NCBI GenBank assembly: GCA_035551995.1
Contig: DASZME010000012.1
Coordinates: 124,001-188,000, forward strand
Direction of reading: 5' to 3'
Source of the DNA: RYN-428 sp035551995
Lineage (GTDB): Bacteria; Planctomycetota; Phycisphaerae; Tepidisphaerales; Tepidisphaeraceae
Length of the DNA stretch: 64,000 nt
Shown: one piece after another, positions 18,701 through 26,589 of the stretch
How the letters are laid out: every line of letters starts with the position of its first letter
Position numbering within the stretch: the stretch's first letter is position 1
Notes under the pieces: model-generated
What the model saw: the letters and a program-made list of their open reading frames with translations, nothing else
Told to the model about the DNA's origin: nothing
Databases searched by the model: none
Made by a program: the position numbers and the translations under genes

Positions 18701-20505
18701 GCTTGCGTGTACCAATACGCAGCCCGGCGGCGGAGCGCAAGCTGCGCGCCGTTCTGCTCTTTTTCCGCCAAGTCCCACCACAAATCACCGGCGGCGACCT
18801 GCTTGTCATAATGCGTCGGCGTGGACAGATCATTGGCGGCGGCGGCGCGGAATGCGGGGTTTGATCCCTTCAGCAGGTCGGCCAAACCCTGTTTCCAATT
18901 CATCCGCACCAGGCACTGAAATCGTCCGATGGCGAGATTGGCTTCGGCGTCGTCGGGATTCTTCGCCCGTTTTTCTTCAGCCGACTTGGCGCGCACGCTT
19001 TCCTGATGCATCCAGCGAATCTCGCCGGCGCGCGTTTCGATGCTCGCAAGAATCGGAGAAATGTGATGGGCGGCGGCTTCCGTCGGCGCCAGAAACTTCA
19101 TCGCCGTGTCGTAATCGCCGGCGGCGACCGCGTCGTCGGCGCAGCGCAGGCCGATCTCGGCGACCGATTGCGCCGACGCGGGAGTCGTGACCACAAGGGC
19201 GGCTTTGCGCGTGAGCTCTAGCCGAAGGTCGTTGCCGTTGACGGCGTAGAGCTTGGACATTTCATCGGCGGCTTTCAGCGCGTCGGCGGCGTCGCCGGCG
19301 CCGGCGGCGAGTTCCATGCCGTCCTTGAGAAGGACGTAGCGGCCGGCGTCGTTGCCTTGCGTGTCGATGCCGCCCTGAATCATCTTGGCGGCAAGGGAAG
19401 AGCGATCTTTAAGCGGCGCCGATGAATAATTACCGAACGCGTCGCGAACGAGTTTTTCCGCCTTGGCCAGCGTGACGGCGTCGGGCACGGGCAGGCGCGG
19501 CGATGCGGCGGCCGGGGCATCCGCCGCGGCGGCCGCATCCCCCAATTGAAGCGCCACCGCCAGCCCCGCCCCTAAGCTGAATACGACAATCGCCACAAAC
19601 GTCAGCGCGCGTCGGGCAAATGTCGAGACGCCGCGCGAATCATCCATAATCCGCACCACCCGCCGCGCGACGGCGGATTTCAACGTGGCCATGCCGACGG
19701 CGCAGCCGGGTTGAATCCAGGAGTTTTGATGTCGCTCGGCCATGTCCACCAGTTGATGGGCATAGTCGGCGCGATTGCTGCCGTAAGCGACCACAAAATC
19801 ATCGCACGCTTCGTCGGCGGTCCGCTCGAGCCGACGGGCAAGGACCCACATGAGCGGCTGAAACCAGAAGAGCGCGACGACGACCCGCGCCATCAGGTTC
19901 CACAGACAATCCCTCCGGCGAACGTGGGCCAATTCATGAATAAGAACTTCCGACCGCAGCGTCGGCGCCCCCGTCGGCAACAAAATCGCCGGCGCTCCGC
20001 ATCCGACCAGGCATGGCGTATTGAAATATTCGGTCAACAACACCGGCGGCGGCGTCACGCGGAAAACCCGGGCGCATCGCCCGGCGTCTTCGATCCAGCC
20101 CAGCGGCGCCGACATCGCTCCCCGGCGAATCCGCCGAACCATTCGCAGCGCCACCGCGAGCCGAACCAGCAGCGCCGTGCCAACGAGAAACGCGACGGCG
20201 ATGACGAACGGCCCGATCGAATCGGCCGCGGGCCATCGCCGCACGTCGGCCAGCGACAGCGGATGAAGGCCGTCGATGATTCCCGCGCGATTCAGAATTT
20301 TCCCGGCCGCGGGGCAAATCAGCGTCGCGAGCAGCACGGCACGTAGAACCGCCGACTCGCTCGCCGAACTGTGCCGTGCGGCGATTCGGGCGGCCAGCAA
20401 TCCCAGCGCGAGGAGGATCGTCGATTGCACAAGCGCTATGAAAGCGAAAGCCGCCGCTGGGTGCGAATGTGCCGCGGCCCATTGCCAAACGTGAAGGTGG
20501 CTCAT
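15790..20505 (-). CDS. BlaR1-type M56 metallopeptidase sensor with NPCBM, jelly-roll and LRR domains
   Basis: This is a 1571-residue membrane sensor. The N-terminal M56 domain spans about 1-325 with several transmembrane helices and the zinc motif HELAH at 190-194, plus the distal DEACD (231-235) that supplies the third ligand. A final helix at about 302-320 leads outside the cytoplasm. The sensor part then has a helical region (about 340-630), an NPCBM-like carbohydrate-binding domain (640-785), two LamG/glycoside-hydrolase-associated jelly rolls (790-965 and 985-1155), leucine-rich repeats (1235-1345) and a C-terminal domain. It overlaps the blaI-type gene by 4 bp. By analogy with BlaR1, ligand sensing would trigger cleavage of the repressor; the ligand here is probably a polysaccharide rather than a beta-lactam. 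Confidence 0.85.
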   Translation of the reverse strand: MSHLHVWQWAAAHSHPAAAFAFIALVQSTILLALGLLAARIAARHSSASESAVLRAVLLATLICPAAGKILNRAGIIDGLHPLSLADVRRWPAADSIGPFVIAVAFLVGTALLVRLAVALRMVRRIRRGAMSAPLGWIEDAGRCARVFRVTPPPVLLTEYFNTPCLVGCGAPAILLPTGAPTLRSEVLIHELAHVRRRDCLWNLMARVVVALFWFQPLMWVLARRLERTADEACDDFVVAYGSNRADYAHQLVDMAERHQNSWIQPGCAVGMATLKSAVARRVVRIMDDSRGVSTFARRALTFVAIVVFSLGAGLAVALQLGDAAAAADAPAAASPRLPVPDAVTLAKAEKLVRDAFGNYSSAPLKDRSSLAAKMIQGGIDTQGNDAGRYVLLKDGMELAAGAGDAADALKAADEMSKLYAVNGNDLRLELTRKAALVVTTPASAQSVAEIGLRCADDAVAAGDYDTAMKFLAPTEAAAHHISPILASIETRAGEIRWMHQESVRAKSAEEKRAKNPDDAEANLAIGRFQCLVRMNWKQGLADLLKGSNPAFRAAAANDLSTPTHYDKQVAAGDLWWDLAEKEQNGAQLALRRRAAYWYTQAVADSTFGGLQRVLTEKRLAQAPPPEQAIAPAIAASPAQSLFLSDMKDEKHSAGHGQALFTGPTAYNGRKIAVNNIGYPHSVAIHASTGSVSWATYRLDGKYKRFTSSVGILDLAKSPPTLKFSVKADGKTLWESKPVSQGQPTQSCQIDIAGVNELQLLVWCDGDSSEGQAAWLDPQVSGDGAAGAENAVTAAGDLLSKVNLPADIVEGIWTRNTDGITNPGDGRGARIRLPDKPPVEYDMRVVFTFHGDHGMGVLLAHNDASGMWGISPKECRFRGAGDRTHMLPEKIVKIDPRLTIDAKHEATIKVRNDSISTFIDGKPMGKITEDYSQCRLEPYWSIGEHAIGLANGEGSVTFHSVEVNAVSQAPAAPVAVGEVNEKVIRTVNLLPLIDLKRDTMAGAWQLNGQGLSCDKVEGTRLGIPYDPPTEYNLHVAFTRQEGGETQIMFGKTDRRVALIFFGENPLAVGLGGMDGKPWWNNPSATKVDTRRSGVRHDVILKVRKDSLACVIDGKQVFGFKTDYSNLNEVGWWSVKPHVIGVGSNKAATIFHAIEVEELAAPSGGSIFSDTPAAAISKEMEAFAKERAALPPDQRMPATLAKLKQLNGGVEFQAVIGTDKNGGVSLNFKNKSALVNIEPLHGLSLAKLSLDNSTNLKSLNGLQGIALKELNLTRCRELTGDLSILRGMPLTSINLWDCRSLESLNGLQGMPLTYLNLGACGKLKNLAGVEGAPLKDLLLSKEFAGDGKALLQAFPTLERITTGDQKTDEKLAAEITRRKSVQPPQAGGAPKSIFDPNPAGDSPPASTAKLPLADWETIVKEPAQVAVARYDLRPLVAQDDPHAGWKTVPPMLKQYGAVIYDQRRAKRSGDVGDGAAEFEVTQTGYMLLACNWSNQGNRSGGWLSSRLQKEDFIQQGWKLIDDAVLGGTLTTNESKRDQTLFIRHVVKGEKFDLRCNKRDPPFIILLRGGHHS

Positions 20506-20909
20506 GGTTGTTTACCTCGATTGGGAGTGTGCCCGTCGATCAGATCGCGAAGCTCGGCGAGTTCCTTTCGGGAGATGCGTTCCTCGCGGAGCAAGTGGGC
20601 GATCAATCCCGCCGCCGACCCGGCGAAGACGCGCTCGATCAGATCGCGCGTCGCCCCGCGCGAGATGCTTTGCCGATCGACCAGGGGCCGAAAGACGAAT
20701 GTCCGCTCGTCGACCTCGTGGCCGACTACGCCTTTGTCTTCCATCTTCCGCAGCAGTGTTTGGACGGTGCTGTGGGCAATGCCGGATTCGGGGCTGAGGG
20801 CGTCGGTGATTTCCCGCGCGCTGGCTTTGCCGCAGTCCCAGAGCACCTGCATGATCCGCAATTGGACGCGCCCGAGTCGCATGGTGGGCATTGGCGTTTG
20901 GCTCCGCAT
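20502..20909 (-). CDS. BlaI/MecI-family transcriptional repressor
   Basis: This is a 135-residue winged-helix repressor. It shows LGRVQLRIMQVLWDCGKASAREI (helices 1-2), the recognition helix in HSTVQTLLRKMEDKGVVGHE, and a C-terminal dimerisation region where M56 partners normally cleave the repressor. Its ATG at 20909 follows a perfect palindrome (20938-20953) that is the likely operator, so autoregulation of the two-gene operon is expected. The stop overlaps the start of the M56 sensor gene (ATGA), indicating translational coupling. Confidence 0.93.
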   Translation of the reverse strand: MRSQTPMPTMRLGRVQLRIMQVLWDCGKASAREITDALSPESGIAHSTVQTLLRKMEDKGVVGHEVDERTFVFRPLVDRQSISRGATRDLIERVFAGSAAGLIAHLLREERISRKELAELRDLIDGHTPNRGKQP

Positions 20910-20937
20910 TAAAGATAAGGTTCGATTACCGATGTAA

Positions 20938-20953
20938 ATCTACCATGGTAGAT
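20938..20953. promoter_or_regulatory. Putative BlaI-type operator palindrome
   Basis: ATCTACCATGGTAGAT is a perfect 16-bp dyad, 28 bp upstream of the repressor start. BlaI/MecI repressors bind TACA/TGTA-type dyads in their own promoters, and CTACnnnnGTAG fits that style. The assignment rests on position and symmetry. Confidence 0.65.
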
Positions 20954-21019
20954 AGTTATGTCAATCAAAAAAACAATGGGGAGCGCCACGGACGGGATGA
21001 TCGCTTTTGAATTTTTGCC

Positions 21020-21065
21020 CCTCCGGTTCCCTCTCCCGGTATCGTACCGGGAGAGGGGGTAAGAC
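21020..21065. repeat. Small hairpin related to the R1 core
   Basis: CCCTCTCCCGGTATCGTACC followed by GGGAGAGGG forms a near-perfect stem in the gap between the blaI promoter and mazF. It matches the inner palindrome of R1 but lacks the R1 termini. Confidence 0.55.
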
Positions 21066-21162
21066 GGCCAAAAGCGATTGCCCTGGCGCTATGGATTCAC
21101 AATTGACGTCGAGAGGCACAAAACGTCCGGCGAATTGAAAAACGTGTTCTCCTGACGTCCGA

Positions 21163-21543
21163 TCAGAATTCAGCTTCGGGATCGATGATCGCGAGTGATC
21201 GGGACGTGACTTCATCAAGAATATCACGCGGACATTTTGCGATGAATTCCATTGACCGCTCGCGGAAATCGAGTTGGCGTAAAGCGTCGGAAAGGATTGC
21301 GGAATCGACGGCGCCGACGCCCGTTTTCGGCGGAAGTTGGCCCTTCGGCAGTCGTATTTCGAATGGACCGCCGCGAATTCGAGATGTGACGGGTACGCAA
21401 ACGGCCATCCCACTCGCCCGGCTATACGACCTTGGACTAAGAATAAGAGCGTAATGCGGGCCCGTCAGCTCGCGGCCAGCCGATAGGCTGAGGTTGACAT
21501 GGACCAGATCGCCGCGACCGGGGAAATAAAGAAGGCGGGCCAT
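21163..21543 (-). CDS. mazF: MazF/PemK-type endoribonuclease toxin
   Basis: The 126-residue protein has the MazF/PemK fold markers: a GDLVHVNLS strand near the N-terminus, GRELTGPHYALILSP, VCVPVTSRIRGGPFEI, then VDSAILSDALRQLDFRER and a C-terminal helix. The conserved Arg/Thr-Ser positions for RNA cleavage are in the VTSRIRGG stretch. It lies 9 bp downstream of a MazE-type antitoxin on the same strand, giving the normal antitoxin-first order. It appears intact, unlike the vapC copy at the window start. Confidence 0.9.
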   Translation of the reverse strand: MARLLYFPGRGDLVHVNLSLSAGRELTGPHYALILSPRSYSRASGMAVCVPVTSRIRGGPFEIRLPKGQLPPKTGVGAVDSAILSDALRQLDFRERSMEFIAKCPRDILDEVTSRSLAIIDPEAEF

Positions 21544-21552
21544 CGATGCTCC

Positions 21553-21786
21553 TTACCAAAACTCTTTTCCGACCGGTTCTCCAAGATCCCATTCGCCATG
21601 ACGATGCCTGGGCTTGAACTGGCCCAACAGTTCCGAAAGCTTGTACCTTCGACGGACCTTCACGATGCGCACGGGCTCGAGATCGATCAACATTCCAACA
21701 TTGATCCGACGCGTCTTGGCAAATCGGCTTGGGATCACCACCGCCATGCTGCTTCCCCACTTCTTTACTTTTACCGGTGTGGCCAT
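21553..21786 (-). CDS. mazE: MazE/AbrB-type antitoxin
   Basis: This 77-residue protein has an N-terminal swapped-hairpin DNA-binding domain (VKKWGSSMAVVIPSRFAK) that matches MazE/AbrB antitoxins. The C-terminal tail, with Trp/Gly/Glu residues (GEWDLGEPVGKEFW), is the usual toxin-binding extension. It precedes mazF by 9 bp and should both neutralise it and repress the operon. Confidence 0.9.
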   Translation of the reverse strand: MATPVKVKKWGSSMAVVIPSRFAKTRRINVGMLIDLEPVRIVKVRRRYKLSELLGQFKPRHRHGEWDLGEPVGKEFW

Positions 21787-22242
21787 AAAATTACTCCGTT
21801 GTATGAGATAAAATGATATATGGGGTGTCGACGCGGCTCAAGGTCGTTCGTGGAAATTAATCTTAACCCCGCCATCAGTTTGCGCATTGCCGCGATTTCA
21901 AATGAAGAACCACGATGAACCGACGCCCGGCGGCGTTTGATCGCCGCCGGAATTTCGCTCCAAGGCGCGACCGCGCCGGCGGCGGCGACCACGGCGTCAG
22001 CGAGTCAGCGAGCGGGGTGGACGCATGACGCCGGCGGCCGGATTGGCGATATATCCACGGCCGCCTGATCCGCGAGAATCGCTAACGGAAAACGGCGAGG
22101 GAGGCCGAGTGAACCTCTTGTCGAATGAAACACGTCCGACGTTTTGCCATGTGTTTATCGCGCCAAAAGCTTTACACTGGCTTCAGACAATGGAATTGGC
22201 GCCGCATGCGGGCGAGGAGGCGGAGTGGCGGAGGCTTATTGC
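21787..22242. other. Intergenic region between divergent mazE and response-regulator genes
   Basis: About 455 bp must hold the promoters of the minus-strand mazEF and of the plus-strand receiver-HATPase gene. The 3' end contains GGCGAGGAGG, a plausible ribosome-binding region for 22243. No convincing gene or repeat is visible. Confidence 0.45.
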
Positions 22243-23079
22243 ATGAGTCACGCGGATTGGATTTTGGTTGTCGAGGATGACGCCGACCTTGGCGGCTTGC
22301 TTTGCGATCTGCTTCGGACCGATGGGCATGACGTTCGGCGTGTCGAAGACGGCGACGAAGCCCTCCGCCGGGTCAACGAAAGTCCGCCCGCCGCCATCGT
22401 TCTGGACGTCATGCTGCCGGGCATGGACGGATTTGAAGTTTGCCGGCGGCTGAAGTTTCGAAAAGAGACCAGCCACATTCCCATCCTCATGTTGACGGCC
22501 CTGGACGACACGCCCGCTCGGCGACGAGGTCTGCGCGTCGGCGCCGATCGTTATCTTACCAAGCCGTTCGAGCCGGCGAATCTGCTTTCGGAAATTCGCT
22601 CGACGCTCGATCATCGGCGCCAGCTTCGTGAAGGCGGCGTTCGCACGTCGATCCAATTTCAGATGCACAGCGACAGCCGATTGCGCGAACAGTTGAATGA
22701 CATGCTCAGCGAGCTGATTCTGCAAACGCCGTTGTCGGAGGACGACATCGGGCGAATCCGTTACGCGGTGCTGGAGATGGTGCAAAACGCCGTCGAGTGG
22801 GGGAATCGGCATCGCGAGGATTTGGAAGTGTCGATCTCGTATGAAGTGACGGGCGACGCGGTAAAGTTCGTCATCACCGATCAGGGCGATGGCTTCGACC
22901 CCACCCGTGTTCCGCACGCCGCCAACGAGGCGGATCCGACGGCTCACATGCTGATCCGCGAGAAGCTTGGACTTCGGGACGGCGGTTTTGGAATATTGAT
23001 CAGCAAGGGAATGGTGGATGAATTCCGATATAACTCGACCGGAAACCAGGTGACGATGATCAAGTATTTTCAAAAGTAA
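22243..23079 (+). CDS. Response regulator with C-terminal HATPase (anti-sigma/RsbW-like) domain
   Basis: This 278-residue protein has a CheY-like receiver at 1-125 (phospho-acceptor Asp55 in IVLDVMLPG, DD at 12-13, Lys in TKPFEP). It is fused to a GHKL-type ATPase domain at about 145-278, with the N-box EMVQNAVEWGNRH and G1 box DQGDGFDP. The fold resembles RsbW/SpoIIAB-type kinases rather than histidine kinases, since no dimerisation H-box is present. The likely output is switching of an anti-sigma/anti-anti-sigma interaction upon phosphorylation. The start at 22243 begins the receiver. An outer-membrane protein gene follows 14 bp after the stop. Confidence 0.88.
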   Translation: MSHADWILVVEDDADLGGLLCDLLRTDGHDVRRVEDGDEALRRVNESPPAAIVLDVMLPGMDGFEVCRRLKFRKETSHIPILMLTALDDTPARRRGLRVGADRYLTKPFEPANLLSEIRSTLDHRRQLREGGVRTSIQFQMHSDSRLREQLNDMLSELILQTPLSEDDIGRIRYAVLEMVQNAVEWGNRHREDLEVSISYEVTGDAVKFVITDQGDGFDPTRVPHAANEADPTAHMLIREKLGLRDGGFGILISKGMVDEFRYNSTGNQVTMIKYFQK

Positions 23080-23093
23080 TCCGAAAGAAGCCC

Positions 23094-24011
23094 ATGATTC
23101 ACCGCTTGTTTTTGGCAATCTGCCTGGCGGCCTTGTATTCCGCGGCGGCAGGGCGGGCGGTGCAAGGGGTTGAACCCGTTTCGGCGTCGCAATCGGTTCC
23201 GCAACCGCCGGACAAATGGCGATACACGCTTTTCGATCCAACCCCGGCCGATCAACTTCGCGGCATGGATACGGACCGGCCGAACGCGACCAATACGCCG
23301 CACACCATCGACGCCGGGCACTTGCAGCTCGAAGCCGGCGCGCTCGATTACAGTTACTATCGCGACCGCTCGATCAACGACGATGTGCGTTCGGATGATT
23401 TTTCGTTTGGCCAGTTCAATTTTCGTCTGGGGCTGCTGAACAATCTCGAAGTCAACGCGGTGATCGACGCTTACGACCTCGACCGCTCTCGCCGATACGA
23501 CACGCGAACCAGCGCTCGCGCCGCTGGGTTCGGCGATACCGTCGTCGGCGGAAAATTAAACTTCTGGGGCGACGACGGAGGCGAACAAGTCTGGACCACG
23601 GCCTTTGCCGTCCAAGCCCAGTTTAAGGTTCCCACCGCTCGCTCGAACGTCGGCAACGGCCGATTTGAATTTTCGGTCGCGTTCCCGTTCTTGATGAACC
23701 TTCCCGCGGGGTTTCATTTGGACTATCAGCCGGGGGTCTCCTACCAGCGCGACTCCCTGAATGGCGGCTACGTCACGGGCATGGAAAACGCCGTGTCGAT
23801 CGACCGCGTCGTTTGGCGCAACCTCGATGTCTACCTTGAATATGCGTCGGATGTCACCACCGAATCGCACGTGAAAGCCGTTCAGACGCTCGACGTCGGA
23901 GGCTCCTACTCGCTCAGCGACAACGTCGTGATCGATCTGGGCGTGAACTTCGGCCTAAACAACGCGTCAACCACGGTGGAAATGCTTACGGGCGTGAGCG
24001 TTCGGTTTTGA
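23094..24011 (+). CDS. Outer-membrane beta-barrel protein (phenol MetA-like transporter family)
   Basis: This 305-residue exported protein has a signal peptide (LFLAICLAALYSAAAG). Then comes the MDTDRPNATNTPHTIDAGHLQLE motif region typical of the Phenol_MetA_deg/transporter barrel family, and alternating amphipathic strands to the end. The C-terminus is VSVRF, with the terminal Phe expected of barrels inserted by the BAM complex. It lies 14 bp behind the receiver-HATPase gene, so the two may share a transcript. Substrate unknown. Confidence 0.8.
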   Translation: MIHRLFLAICLAALYSAAAGRAVQGVEPVSASQSVPQPPDKWRYTLFDPTPADQLRGMDTDRPNATNTPHTIDAGHLQLEAGALDYSYYRDRSINDDVRSDDFSFGQFNFRLGLLNNLEVNAVIDAYDLDRSRRYDTRTSARAAGFGDTVVGGKLNFWGDDGGEQVWTTAFAVQAQFKVPTARSNVGNGRFEFSVAFPFLMNLPAGFHLDYQPGVSYQRDSLNGGYVTGMENAVSIDRVVWRNLDVYLEYASDVTTESHVKAVQTLDVGGSYSLSDNVVIDLGVNFGLNNASTTVEMLTGVSVRF

Positions 24012-24079
24012 GGTAACAAGAAGCGGGAGCCCAGGAATGTAAGCTGGCCCGGGCAAGCGGGAAAAATGAGACGAACAAC

Positions 24080-24304
24080 TCAGGAGTTTTTGATTCCTTT
24101 GACGATCACGCCGGCCACCATCCCGAGCACGCCGAGGAACGCGGCGAGCATGAGATAGATACTGCTGTTAAACGCGCCGGAAATGCCTGCCGTTCCCGCG
24201 CCGTCGGCGCCTGCGATCGCGTCCCTGCAACTCGGACACGCCGATGCCGCGCCGGTCAGCGCCAGCACAAGTACCGGGCAGAAGAGAGTCGTTGATTTCC
24301 GCAT
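24080..24304 (-). CDS. Small exported CxxC protein of the SCO1 cluster
   Basis: This 74-residue protein has a signal sequence ending ALTGAASA, immediately followed by CPSC, a potential metal or redox site at the mature N-terminus. One transmembrane helix (YLMLAAFLGVLGMVAGVIV) anchors it at the C-terminus. It is the last gene of the minus-strand run ABC permease, SCO1, DUF420, this protein. A copper-handling or oxidase-maturation role is inferred from context only. Confidence 0.7.
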   Translation of the reverse strand: MRKSTTLFCPVLVLALTGAASACPSCRDAIAGADGAGTAGISGAFNSSIYLMLAAFLGVLGMVAGVIVKGIKNS

Positions 24305-24312
24305 GATGCGCC

Positions 24313-24777
24313 TTAATGGGGCAGCGTCGGCGCCAGGTGATATAACATCAAGTAGACCACCACGCCGGTCACCGAAACATACGTCCAGAGGGGGAATGTA
24401 ATGCCGCTGACGCGATGATGCAACATCCATTTCCGCCGCCACGCATAGTAAAACGAGGTAAAGATCAGCGGCAGGATGACCACCGCCAGGACCGTATGGC
24501 TGAGGAGAAGTCCGAGATACCAGGGGCGCCAGGCGCCGGGGGGAAAGCGGGTGAGGGTATCGCCGTGCAGGTGCTTTTGCCAGTGGAACAGAAGGTAGCA
24601 GGTCAGGAAGACCGACGACGTGACGAAAGCGGCAATGACCAGCGTGGCGTGGATCCGCGCGCGACGGCGTTTGATCATGATAAACGCCGCGATCAGGAGG
24701 ACCGCGGAGACGCCGTTGAGGGTGGCGTTAACCACCGGCAAATGCTGCCACCAGAGTTTCGGGTCGGAGGGATACAT
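24313..24777 (-). CDS. DUF420 family membrane protein
   Basis: This 154-residue protein has four predicted helices and the DUF420 hallmarks: LPVVNATLNGVSAVLLI, IHATLVIAAFVTSSVFLTCY, YLGLLLSHTVLAVVILPLI and the C-terminal YVSVTGVVVYLMLYH. The histidines in these helices are conserved in the family, which often lies beside SCO1 and haem-copper oxidase genes. Here it sits 2 bp downstream of SCO1 and 8 bp upstream of the small CxxC protein. No oxidase subunit lies in this window. Confidence 0.88.
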   Translation of the reverse strand: MYPSDPKLWWQHLPVVNATLNGVSAVLLIAAFIMIKRRRARIHATLVIAAFVTSSVFLTCYLLFHWQKHLHGDTLTRFPPGAWRPWYLGLLLSHTVLAVVILPLIFTSFYYAWRRKWMLHHRVSGITFPLWTYVSVTGVVVYLMLYHLAPTLPH

Positions 24778-24779
24778 AT

Positions 24780-25487
24780 TCACCACCCTCGCCCGCCGGG
24801 CGTGGTCGCCAGCCATGTTGCGTCGGCGATCAGGTCCTTCATCGATATGCCGTCGGCGCTGTCGTAGATGCCGCGGACGTTGCCGTCGCCGTCGATCAGC
24901 AGGAATTTTTCGCTATGGCCGATGGGGTCATGATCGGTGGCGGGAGTGACGGCGAAATTCATCCCGCGGACGAGCGCCGACATCTGAGCGGGCGTGCCGG
25001 TGAGAAAGTGCCATCGGCTGAAGTCGGCGCCATACGCGACGGCATATTCCTTCAGGACGGGCGGCGTGTCGTGCTCCGGATTGACCGTAAACGAAACCAG
25101 TTGCAACGCGGCGGGCGTCTGCGTTTGTATCCCCTGAAGCTTGTGGCTCATCATGGGACACGCCGACCCGCAGGTCGTAAAGATAAAGTCACACACGTAG
25201 GCCTTGCCGCGCAGATCGGCGCCGGAAAACGGCCTCGCGTCCTGATCCGTCAGCGTAAAGGCGGCCGCGTGAAAAAGCACTTTCATGGGCGGATGCCCGG
25301 CCGGCATGAATTTGCCGACGAGCATCCCGAGCAAGACGACGCCCAGCACGCCCCATAGCGCGAAATTGATTAACTTTTGCGTCTTGCTCATCCGCGCGGG
25401 GCTTGCGGCGCCGGGCCGATCGTGTGCAGGAATGGCCGAGGTTTGATCCGGGATCTGGGACATTGGCGAAATCTCAGTAGGCGTCAT
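24780..25487 (-). CDS. SCO1/SenC family copper chaperone
   Basis: The protein is 235 residues from MTPTEISPM; a second Met eight residues later is an alternative start. A membrane anchor (LINFALWGVLGVVLLGMLVG) is followed by a thioredoxin-like domain with the copper/redox motif CGSACP (CxxxC) and the distal His in DPIGHSEKF. These are the three copper ligands of SCO proteins, which deliver copper to the CuA site of cytochrome oxidase. The gene is 19 bp downstream of an ABC-2 permease gene and 2 bp upstream of DUF420, giving a four-gene operon. Confidence 0.93.
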   Translation of the reverse strand: MTPTEISPMSQIPDQTSAIPAHDRPGAASPARMSKTQKLINFALWGVLGVVLLGMLVGKFMPAGHPPMKVLFHAAAFTLTDQDARPFSGADLRGKAYVCDFIFTTCGSACPMMSHKLQGIQTQTPAALQLVSFTVNPEHDTPPVLKEYAVAYGADFSRWHFLTGTPAQMSALVRGMNFAVTPATDHDPIGHSEKFLLIDGDGNVRGIYDSADGISMKDLIADATWLATTPGGRGW

Positions 25488-25506
25488 CTTAAACCGGGCC
25501 GTGCGT

Positions 25507-26388
25507 TTATTGCTGTAAATCGGCCGCGGTTGGCGCCGAGGCGATCCAGCTTGCCGCGGCGAACATGACGACGGCAAACCCAACGCTGACGACGCCGATC
25601 ATACTCCACCCCGGCGGCGCGATTATTTGCGCGCGCTGGCCAAGGTACATGGCCCGCCTGATCCCGGCCAATCCGTAGCTTAGCGGATTCAGTCGCATCA
25701 GCCAACGCAAGGCGCCCCAAGCGTTGTGCGGCGGAAAAAGGGCGCCGGACAAAAACCACAGCGGCATCAGGAACAAATTCATGATCGCATGGAAGCCTTG
25801 CGTCGAGGTCATCCGCCATGCAATGCAAAAGCCCAATGCGGTAAGCGAAAACGATACGACCAACATCATTCCGCAAGCCGACAAAAATCCAACCGCCGTC
25901 ATGTGGATTCCAATGAGCCACGCCAACGGCAAAATCACCAACCCCTGGCCGAACGCGAGGATGGTTCCGCCCATGACTTTTCCCAGCACCACGGCCATGC
26001 GCGATACGGGGGCGACCAGCACGGATTGGAGAAATCCTTCCCGGCGGTCTTCGATGATCGAAATGGTGGAGAAGATCGCCGTGAAAAGAAGGATCATCAG
26101 CAGGGTGCCGGGAAAGAAATATTGAAGGTAGCTGGAATCGGCGCCGCGCGGCGACGCGTCATCATGAAAACTGCGGCCCATCCCCCCGCCGATCACGATC
26201 CAGAAAATGATCGGCGGGGCGATCGCGCCAATGATCCGATGCCGCTGGCGAAGAAAACGCACCAATTCCCGCTTGGCCAGCGAGACGGCGGGAAGCACAA
26301 GCCCCGGCGACCGCTCGACGCCGATCGATGAGACATTGGCTGGGGCGGCGTTGAAAGATAAGGCTTCGGCGCTCTCCATGGTTTGCAC
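25507..26388 (-). CDS. ABC-2 type transporter permease
   Basis: This 293-residue permease has six predicted helices. It contains IIGAIAPPIIFWIVIGGG at the first helix, the conserved EDRREGFLQSVLVAPVSR loop and LNPLSYGLAGIRRAMY near the end, all typical of ABC-2/NodJ-DrrB exporters. It is the first gene of the SCO1 operon. Its ATPase partner is not upstream: the next gene is divergent. Similar permeases occur in oxidase-maturation clusters, so haem or copper export is a guess. Confidence 0.9.
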   Translation of the reverse strand: MQTMESAEALSFNAAPANVSSIGVERSPGLVLPAVSLAKRELVRFLRQRHRIIGAIAPPIIFWIVIGGGMGRSFHDDASPRGADSSYLQYFFPGTLLMILLFTAIFSTISIIEDRREGFLQSVLVAPVSRMAVVLGKVMGGTILAFGQGLVILPLAWLIGIHMTAVGFLSACGMMLVVSFSLTALGFCIAWRMTSTQGFHAIMNLFLMPLWFLSGALFPPHNAWGALRWLMRLNPLSYGLAGIRRAMYLGQRAQIIAPPGWSMIGVVSVGFAVVMFAAASWIASAPTAADLQQ

Positions 26389-26589
26389 ATTGTAGGATAT
26401 ATCGGCGCGACAGGCTCCGCGTCAAGATGCCGCAGGCATGTGAGACCAAAATACGATTTCAGCGACCTTTCGCGTCTCGGGGCGACTGGCGCCAGCTTTG
26501 CCAACCTGTTTTTTCCCGCAAAAAAAGCCGCGGTCGTCTCTCTGCGTATTTGAGCGATCGCGAGGTCGGGAATTTGATTCGGAGTGATG

